This document shows positions 56,140-64,000 of a stretch of DNA of 64,000 bases, in pieces; the stretch's first letter is position 1; every line of letters starts with the position of its first letter. The stretch is from Diphasiastrum complanatum (lineage: Eukaryota > Streptophyta > Lycopodiopsida > Lycopodiales > Lycopodiaceae). Both the position numbers and the translations under genes were made by a program. The stretch covers positions 3,953,547-4,017,546 of the forward strand of contig CM055108.1 of the NCBI GenBank assembly GCA_029204225.1. Reading direction: 5' to 3'. A model generated the notes under the pieces. It ran no database searches, was not told where the DNA came from, and saw nothing but the letters and a program-made list of their open reading frames with translations.

Positions 56140-57783
56140 CTTGCGGGTATTTTATCCAATTCCTTGTCGGCCTCTATTTCAGAGGTCTTAAACTTAAGGA
56201 CCCAACCACCATGCGAGGACTCATGAGAACGTTGTGCTAAAAAACTCTGAATCTGGTCCTCGACGTTAATTGGTCTTCTGAACAATGATGTGGTCCTTGA
56301 TGAAGATAGACCTGATTGCACTGCTTGTGGAACTGGCTGTTGTCCTTCAACTTCAGGGGCTCCACCTTGGTCCATGCCCGAATCCAACCCTGTATCCATA
56401 GGTGCATCAACTTGGTGTGGAGGGGAGAATTGCGACATGACCGAAACTGAAATTTGAGGCCTAGCTTCCAACACCTGAGCGGCAACCTTTTCATATGCGT
56501 TGATGGTTGCTTTAGCCTTTCCCAACTCAATTGAAGTTGTACCTTTGAATTTGTCAAAGCGGCCTTGGAATCCTTGAAGAGCCACTTTGTAGGTTTCAAC
56601 ATTTTTAAACAAATACACGATCTCCATCGGAGTCACTGGATGATCAGGTATTTGCGTCTGTAGATACGCATCACGCTCAAGGGTGGTCGCATCCAATTCA
56701 CCTTGGAGACGTGTGCAATCTTGTTCGGCCATCTGCAGTTGACCTTGGAGCAACTACCTTGCTGTTTTGCATCCTGCATGACCTTGTCCGCTTGATCTTG
56801 AGCGGATGTAAGCGCATTCTGCAGTGAGCTGACATATTCTTCTAGGCGATCAACCAATTGCTGTGACGTCTTCTTCTCAGCTTCAGATTTAGCTTCATGC
56901 TGCTTGGCGATCTTCAACTCTTTGTCCAACTGAATGACTTTTTGGCTAATGAGAGTATTTTCAGATCCCATATCTGAGATTCGTTGCTCCATTTCTTTTT
57001 TCTTATCCAGGATCACTTGCGCAAGGCTTGAGACCAAGCTGAGAGCATCACCTGAATCTGCTGTTGTGGAGGTGGTAGCAGTAGAAGGACCTGGTGGTAC
57101 TATCCCTGGTTGGCATGGAGCAGGTGCCTGCAACTCTTCTTCTTCAAAGTGGCCTTCTTCTTTATAGCTCTCAGGCACTGTGGCATCGAACTGCTTTGGT
57201 GATTTGACAGCTTGCTCGACCCGAAGTGTGGCTGGTGTGGCTTCAACTTGAGGTTGTTGGTTAATCTGAAAAGAGTCATCAAAACCAGTAGAACTATCAT
57301 GGAACTATTCGAATCCTCTTCCAGGGGATTGGAGTTCAAAGGGCGCAGGACTCTGGGGCATGACAAAAACTTTTGAGGCCCCAAGGGGTTTGGAATCATT
57401 GAACCTATCCATGAGATATTGGGTGTTTGGGCAAATAGCTTCTGTGTGTGGGGTTGAGGTGGCCTGGATAGTTGTGATGGGAATGGTAGCCCCAATGGTC
57501 ACAGACTATCCGTGAGAGGAAGCAGAGGCGAGGGAAGCATCAGAGACCGGGGGAATAGGTAGTCCAATGCGAATAGCAACAGGGGGTGGAAGCGCAGTTG
57601 AAGATGTTTGCCTAATACGACATCGTGACGTGGAAGACGAGTCATGAATGGCGATCTCGTTGCGTGGACGACGTCGACTATAGATGACTCGGTCGATGTT
57701 TCTTCATAAATAGAAAGCACGGAATCCATACAAAACCCATGGATTTTATTTTCAAGGTGGGAGGCTGCTAGGAGTGACAACAA
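56130..57783 (-). pseudogene. Coiled-coil ORF of an LTR retroelement, - strand
   Basis: On the - strand: a Pro/Ser-rich start, then a long coiled coil (ALSLVSSLAQVILDKKKEME to AQDQADKVMQDAKQQG), a 1-bp shift near 56755, then LQGQLQMAEQDCTRLQGELD, a variable Pro/Gln region and a final GGWVLKFKTSEIEADKELD. TAG at about 57302 interrupts. It sits downstream of a gag with zinc knuckles in the same orientation, as extra coiled-coil ORFs do in some plant LTR elements. No enzyme domain. Confidence 0.5.
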
Positions 57784-57799
57784 AGGGCCAGCAACAAAT

Positions 57800-58560
57800 T
57801 GCTACCTGGTATTGCTATGTGAATTTGTTGGTGACTACAATGGTGAAGAACAAACTTCGGTTGTTGCTCTAGCAGCTTCAAGCTCCTCTTCTTCTTGCAG
57901 ATGTTTAATCCACTGCCTCATATCCTGATATCTTCTTTTTTCTGCATGAAGATTTGGATAGACTCCAAATGTTGTTGGTATATCAATTAATGGTATAGAA
58001 TCAGCAAGTACAAGATCTGCTACTGGTTCTTTCTGCTTCTATGCTCTGGTGACCACCATCAAGGGTACACTTGGTTTATTTTGAGTTACTAGTCTTTTCT
58101 TGATTGTTATCAAATTTACAAGAGCTGTAGCCGCTGGTGGCTTCGGTTTTGCTGGACACTCCTTATAGCAATGCCCATACCACAGTCACGACAGAATGGT
58201 ACAATTTTTTATTTATTTGGACATTCTGCAACTCTGTGATTTTCTCCACATGCAAAGCATCCAAGTGGTGTTCTGGTCCAGTTTCTAGATGCTTGTTGTT
58301 GCGCGACAGCATAAATAGCATATTGTTTTGAAGATCCACCTTCTTGACCATTACCATACTATCCATTGCTCGACACTTTTGTAAGGTTCTGGTTCCATCA
58401 AATTGGCAGGAGGAGCGGGGTCCTTTGGTGGGGCAGGTAAGGCTAACCGTTCCGGATATCCAAGAGCAGATTGTTGAGGTCTAGTTGTCGGATTTCCTCC
58501 ATAATGTGGTTCTTGATATCCCATATGGGCATACCGTTGCTGAATTATCCGATCTTTGTG
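57800..58560 (-). pseudogene. Gag fragment with two zinc knuckles, - strand
   Basis: Reads MGYQEPHYGGNPTTRPQQ, then CFACGENHRVAEC, then CRDCG with a 1-bp shift and CYKECPAKPKPP. This gives two CCHC-type knuckles, one with three instead of four residues before His. Ty3/gypsy-like. Confidence 0.55.
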
Positions 58561-60058
58561 CTAACTTAGCTAGTTATGAGGATAGTGAAGGTTCTTCATG
58601 GAAAGTGCAAGCATGCAAAAGGTAAGGAAAGATCTAACTTCATCAATGGAGGTGGTGAAGGTTCTTCCTTGGAAAAGGTTGTTGCTAATAATTTCTTTGA
58701 TCATATGAAAAGGATGTTTCTAGGTGCATTCATGAAGAAGGTGGTTCTTCTACATTTTTATATGATGAGTCCAAGAAAGTCATTTTTGCAGCAAGTGGAG
58801 TCACATGTCTTCATAAAGAGAGTAGATCAAATGGTTCTATCATGAGACTCACAAGTCAAGAAGAAAAGAAGTATGTGAAGAGTTCAAAGTAGAATGTACT
58901 TTGAATGATGTCATTGTGAATGATAGTGAGGAAGAATCATTATCACATGAGTCATTATCTAAATCATTGAATAGAAGTTATTGTTTGAAAAAAGAGAGTA
59001 CTTCAATCATCCTTATGTTGAAGGTACTAATCATTTTTTTCATGGCTTCTAATAATTTTGAGGTTTCTACTTCTTATGATGCAATCAGTAAGAGGGGGTC
59101 TTATGAAGGAAAGAGCAATGGAAGATTGCTTCTGGGGAAGATCCAAGGCATGGATCTCACATCTCTTCATCAACTCAAAGAATTCTATGATTGTGAATTG
59201 ATCACTCATAATCGAGATGGCAAGAGGTTGGTTGGAGAAAACTACATGGAGCAAATCGAGAGGCAATTTCTTCAAGGCAAGGGAGATATCATTGGTGAGC
59301 TTATTGAGGTTTGTTATGGACTCAAGAGGGCTGGATTTATTAGGCTTCATACTCATCTTCACCTACTCTACTTCATGTTGGATGGAAAGTTTGGAATCTC
59401 TCTTTTGATTTATGATGGTGGCATTGTTTTCACTAACCTTTGTGGTAATTCGAGATCAAGCGTTGATGAGATCTTCTTGGATCTAGATCATATGTTTGAG
59501 AGGGAGTATTTCTAGAGGTTCAGGTCTAAAGATATTCATATCTTTGATGATCAAGAGAAAGTTAATCAAGTGGAAGTGACTCACTTTGCTTTACTCACAT
59601 GTTTTGGAGCATCTTCTTGTGTAGATGATACTATGCAAATGGATATTGGTTCTCATGGATTTCATGCTGGAAAATCAACTAATGGATTTGGAAAAGAGGT
59701 CATGGAGACATATAAAAAAAAAGACAAAGTTGGAGAAGACAAGCAAGCAAATGGTCATTATTCACTAGCAAAGTTTGGTTGCTATAATTTTCCAGAAAGT
59801 TCAAAGTTTGAAACATGGAGGAATCATTTCATTTACATTCTATTTTTTTCTTCTTGTTCTAGTCACATCTTGACATGTAAAATTGATGTAAGAAATAGTG
59901 AAGCATCCAATTTGGACACTATTCTCTATATTAATTATAGAAGCTACTTTAGAACACTAGAAAAAAGGTCTATACTTAGAATGGAGATCATTCTAAAGTT
60001 GGATCAAAGTAGTATGGTTAAAACTATGCCAAAACTAGTTGAAGAGGGAGTGTGAGAA
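58561..60058 (+). other. Series of unrecognised ORFs, + strand
   Basis: Open stretches 58576-58845, 58901-59515 and 59570-60055 in changing frames. The longest contains DLTSLHQLKEFYDCELITHN, GKGDIIGELIEVCYGLKRAG and a hydrophobic end. It ends EEGV then TGA, followed by AAGCTCAACTAG. I do not recognise a domain. It may be an accessory ORF of a retroelement or a decayed gene. Confidence 0.3.
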
Positions 60059-60149
60059 AGCTCAACTAGTTTAGAAATATTTTGGTCAATTGTTAATATT
60101 AGGCCAATATGCATTTTGACTTACAGATAAATACTATAGTAAGGTTCTG

Positions 60150-60740
60150 AAATGGACAAATTCACCAAACGAGGCAGTTATGATTGTTGATCCAAAGATC
60201 AACGAACATGTTGCTATGCCACCTTTGTTGGACAAAGGTAAATAAAAGAAAGACCTCGATCTTGATGCTTCGAGTCAGATCTCTCAAAAGTCTCAATCAC
60301 CATTGGCCAAAACTTCCAAAAGCAAAACAAAGGTTAATCCCTTTCAACAAGAGAAAGCCGATGTAGTACAACATGATATGCTGGAGCATTTTAAGAGCTA
60401 TATATTGGACAATGTGGTTATTATACTATCAAAAGCTCACCGAGCACTTGAGGATGAAGTTCTAGAAATGCAAGAAGTCTATGATGAACTAGCTAGGACA
60501 TAACCTACGAATCTAGCTGAACTAGGTGAAGATGAGAAGATAGTCCAAGTTGGAGCACAACTTTCAACAGATCGATTTGACTTGTTGAGAAATTTGTTGG
60601 TCAAGTATCAAGATTGTTTTGCCTTGGTCTTACAAAGATTTAAAGGGTATTCCTACCTCAATGGTCGAGCATACTATTCCATTGGTACCAGATGTGGTCC
60701 AAAGGTCATCATACCACCTCAGCCAGTGCATGTATTTTCT
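60150..60740 (+). pseudogene. Ty3/gypsy pol fragment before the RT core
   Basis: VQVGAQLSTDRFDLLRNLLV, KYQDCFA, a shift, SYKDLKGIPTSMVEHTIPL: the segment that in gypsy elements leads into the RT (F-A-W-S-Y-x-D-M-x-G). RT, RNase H and integrase are missing. Confidence 0.65.
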
Positions 60741-62340
60741 CTTTCAAGTGACTTCTCACTTACAACTATGGTTTATTGCAGGAGACTCTCTAGGAACACA
60801 TGCACAAACTCACCCTTTCCAGCATGCTTTCCTGGGGCACCTTCAAATTTGCATCGATCTCGTATCCTTTTGTGTGCAGGACCAGGTGTTGGAGCTTGGT
60901 TGTCAACTTCATCTATTATTCCATCTTTTTTATTATCCTCAATCATCTTCACCTTGACACTTTGTCTTTGCTTCAGAGTACTTTATCCTTGGCCTTTGTT
61001 CTCTTGAGGTGTATTTGTGGTCAGCCCATTATGCTCTCGCCATACATCTCCTTCAGTGTCATTCAAGTAGTGAGCAAACAATAACTCACGATGTTATCAG
61101 AGATGTAGCAACCTCTATAGCGCGAGATGATGGGTTTCATGTCCTTAGAGAGTAGTCTTATGTTCTTTTTTCAGCCATCTCTCATTCTTCACGTAGGCGT
61201 GTTGACATTGTTCTTTCCTGTGATGGGCGAGGGCTTCCAACATAAATTAAATTTGTAGGCAAGTGCCAACCCTTCCAAAATGAGCTATGGTGAAAAAAGG
61301 ACCAATCACAAATCCTCATAAATAACAACAGTTGATCATGTAGCAATATGTCAATTCACTAAGGCATCCAAGAAATTGGTGTATCTCAAACCAAGAATAG
61401 GGTCAATAAGCTCAAAACTTGGTTGATTTCGACACTACATAGTTGAGTAATGAGGTATTTCCTTGATCATAGTTGAGACACAAGCATAGGTTATCATGAA
61501 AGAGCTATTTGTCCCAATAAAATAAGTCAAGAGTGAAAGTCAAACATTGATTTTATTGTTAAGTTGTCCGTTTTGTATCATATTCTCCTAAGGATAGAGG
61601 CATTTAGGTGCTAGCGCATGCATGTAGACAAAAACCCTTATTATATGATGTTATTTCCCTAGTCAAACTTATAATTGTTTTTCTTCTTTGACCTCATACT
61701 CCACTTTGTGTGACTTATTTTCCACGCATCACTTGTTATCTTCCTTGCACCCCGGTGCAGTTTCCATGCAAAGCGCTTCACCTTTCTTGCACAAGTACAC
61801 TAGTGAAGAGAAGCTATCCATGCACACCCCACATAATGCTAATTAGTTTCAAGAGTGGCAAGGAGCAATGCTCAAGAGTTTCATGCATGATGCTGACAAA
61901 GAAAACAAAACAAAAGGCAAGTGGATATGTATCTCTTCAAATTCAATTCCCTTTATGCCGACCGTCTCACATACTTCCATGACCGATTCAAAAATGATCC
62001 AAGGAGCATTGACCATCGAGGAGAGGGTACTTGATTAATCTCCTTTATCTCATAAAGAGTTAAAATTAGCATTTCACGAAAGAACTAACAATGCAAATGA
62101 GTGGGTGTGACATGAAAAAAATGTGATGTTGCTTTACATGGCATGGCCATTGGCCCTATATAATGAATGGTAAACCCCATGGAAAACCTATATGTATATA
62201 TATTTAATTTTTTTTTTTTAATATAGAATGCAAGATAAATAGATTTGGAAATATAAATAAATAAATAAATAGAAATAAATGTCCCAAGCGAAAAAGATGC
62301 ACGAGGCGATCTATGTCTGTCGGACTGCGCGGTACGATTT
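60741..62340 (+). other. No recognisable gene
   Basis: Mixed AT-rich DNA. 60740-61080 could be more retroelement sequence but no motif is clear. A/T homopolymer and TAAA repeats lie at 62190-62280. Confidence 0.3.
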
Positions 62341-62364
62341 GCGCCCTCCCCCTTGGATACTAGC

Positions 62365-62384
62365 CACGTGTTGATCTCCACGTG
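62365..62384 (+). promoter_or_regulatory. Pair of G-boxes
   Basis: CACGTG at 62365-62370 and again at 62379-62384, with AACGTGG at 62403-62409. G-boxes bind plant bZIP/bHLH factors. They lie about 180-200 bp upstream of a possible start codon. Confidence 0.5.
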
Positions 62385-62521
62385 GAAGATATCGAGTGGT
62401 AAAACGTGGCAAGATCTGAATGCCCATGACAACATCCAATGGTAGCGAGCTTAAAATAACCAGCGTGCCAATGCCGGCGTCCGTAAGCCCTGGCAGTCGT
62501 ATTGGCTTTCTTCTTTTCTTC

Positions 62522-62525
<4 letters not shown>

Positions 62526-62566
<41 letters not shown>
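62526..62566 (+). repeat. (GA)n in a probable 5' leader
   Basis: GA run directly before the ATG of the possible exon, as in the endonuclease V leader. Confidence 0.9.
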
Positions 62567-62569
<3 letters not shown>

Positions 62570-62573
62570 GGCT

Positions 62574-62730
62574 ATGGCGGGAGCGTCAGGGGGAGGAGGA
62601 GAGGAAGGCGATCAAATAGCTGTGCAACCATTATTATGGCTTCTGCATCTTCTTCTTCATCCTCTTCTTCTTCTGCATCTGTTGGCAATGGATAGGTCGC
62701 CAGATGTGGAGCTCAGCTTCTTCATGGAAG
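62574..62730 (+). CDS. Possible first exon of an unidentified gene
   Basis: From an ATG after the GA run: MAGASGGGGEEGDQIAVQP, a Leu-rich stretch, then DRSPDVELSFFMEG and a donor-like G|GTAGAT. An alternative frame gives a poly-Ser start that stops at 62695. The GA leader and upstream G-boxes suggest a promoter. No family recognised, and no second exon was found before 64000. Confidence 0.3.
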
Positions 62731-64000
62731 GTAGATGATGATCCTGGATTTCTATTGTTTTTGGAGCCAGTTTTGGTGCTTTCACTCACGTATTTATTCA
62801 CTTTAGTTGCTTAGAAGTGCCATGCGTTCATGAGTTGCGAGCATACTGCGAGGTTGGTTGTATAGTGAAGCCGGTAGCGTTGATGTGGTCCCCCCCCCCA
62901 CCACCCAATAGAGACGAGGGTTTCCCCGTGGTCGGTTTCTTTGGGTAAAGGATTTAGCGTAATCGATTGTGCTCCTGCACTTGCTGCCTGTGATTTATCG
63001 GCATTAGTCACGAGGCTAAATTCCATGGCACCATGCGGCGTGAGGCTAACAGGGCTAACACCACGTTTGGAGGGTTCCAGCCGTAATGAGCTCAACCGTG
63101 ATGGTTTCACTGCATAGTAGCATTTTGGATTTTTGCCAAGGCCAAATTCCAATTCTCAAAGCAAAATTCCATGGCACTGCGTATCATGAGGGTAAAAGCA
63201 CGCTCATTAGAGGATTCCAGGGACATAATGGTCTCAAACCCTGCTAGTTCCACTGTATAATAACATTTTAGGTTTTTCGTTTTCATGTGTCACCAAGTTT
63301 AATCTCGTGGCGCCGTGTGTTACAATAGAAAAGTCTAGATTGTTACCACTAGTGATTGTTATGCTGTTACATGTCACCCAGACTCAAATGTATTGACGAA
63401 TGGTTTTCCGGTTGTAAGGGTCATTTGTGAAGTTATGGCAAGCCTGTAACGGAAGACATAGTTTCGAAAATTACCCCAGGCACCACTGAATGTCTCTACA
63501 AGTAAAGGGTTCATTGTTAAGTCATAGCATAAAAAATGATCACACCACCAGTGAAGGTCTCTAGTAACAGGCTTATCCTGAAATCACCCAGACCATTAGC
63601 AATGCTTACTGGAAACACCATGCCCTCACGAAAGGGTTGAAATGTTTGTAACGTGGGCTGTAACAAGTTTACATGAGTTGACTGTATTAATTGCTTGAAT
63701 TTCATTAACTACTAAATTACCTGGTTAGAGTGGATATTCTTTTGTATTCACAAAGGTTACTAGACATTAATGATAACAAACATATGCTAATGTAAACAAT
63801 TTTGTGCGTTTGATATAGGTAGCACAATGTAGATGAAAGTTGAAAAAGTGAAATGATGGTGTTACCCTAAAAGGTTTTGGGATTATTATTTGATGCTTAC
63901 CTTAAGGTTAGTGAATATTTATATTGATTTCATTGTTGAAAAGTTGAAGGTAGGTGGCTGTGTGAGCATGGACTGACTGCGAGTATTTTGATAACTGGGC
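62731..64000 (+). other. Right end of window: decayed repeats and unassigned DNA
   Basis: 62990-63300 contains diverged copies of a block with AAATTCCATGGCAC, GGATTCCAG and ATAGTAACATTTT-like words. 63480-63600 has a related pair ACCACTGAATGTCTCTA and ACCAGTGAAGGTCTCTA. No coding region recognised. Confidence 0.35.

Overview
This is nuclear DNA from a land plant. The evidence is the split endonuclease V gene with GT-AG introns, plant-type Ty1/copia and Ty3/gypsy elements, BED/DUF659-type hAT transposases, CCCTAAA-type telomere-like motifs and very low gene density. Introns of up to 27.6 kb filled with nested transposons suggest a large genome such as a gymnosperm or fern. The species cannot be named from the sequence.

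The only complete host gene I can reconstruct is endonuclease V (+ strand, 1129-44448). It has eight exons with consensus splice sites, an intact 290-aa frame and the catalytic Asp/Glu/Asp/His positions. Intron 1 (2.4 kb) holds nothing I recognise. Intron 2 (4.6 kb) holds a dead copia element. Intron 4 (27.6 kb) holds a chain of hAT elements plus retroelements. Intron 5 (7.4 kb) holds an LTR fragment, a transposon-like element carrying a piece of a HAD/FCP1-type phosphatase gene, and LINE pieces.

The hAT elements are the most interesting content. Copies D and A lie on the + strand. Hybrid element hAT-2, copy C and copy B lie head-to-tail on the - strand. A and B form a tail-to-tail inverted repeat. 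Every readable junction is a (TA)n microsatellite bounded by TCATAG/CTATGA. Just inside lies an array of short GC-rich palindromic motifs that differs by family: GGTACCGCGG in A-D, GGTGCCG/CGGCACC in hAT-2, GTCCGCG/GTCCGG in hAT-1, which abuts the endonuclease V promoter. A GGAAC-rich version surrounds the captured phosphatase fragment. No copy in the window encodes a complete transposase. A 5.6-kb Ty3/gypsy element sits inside copy A with a 5-bp target duplication; copy B preserves the empty site.

Downstream of endonuclease V (44.4-64 kb) the DNA is mostly repeats. There is an LTR with primer-binding site, long TG and AG microsatellites, two copia fragments in opposite orientation, a copia gag-protease piece, a 662-bp tandem duplication, a gag plus coiled-coil ORF of an LTR element, a series of unrecognised ORFs and a gypsy pol piece. 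Near the right end, two G-boxes precede a possible first exon of another gene. No tRNA, rRNA or CRISPR was seen.
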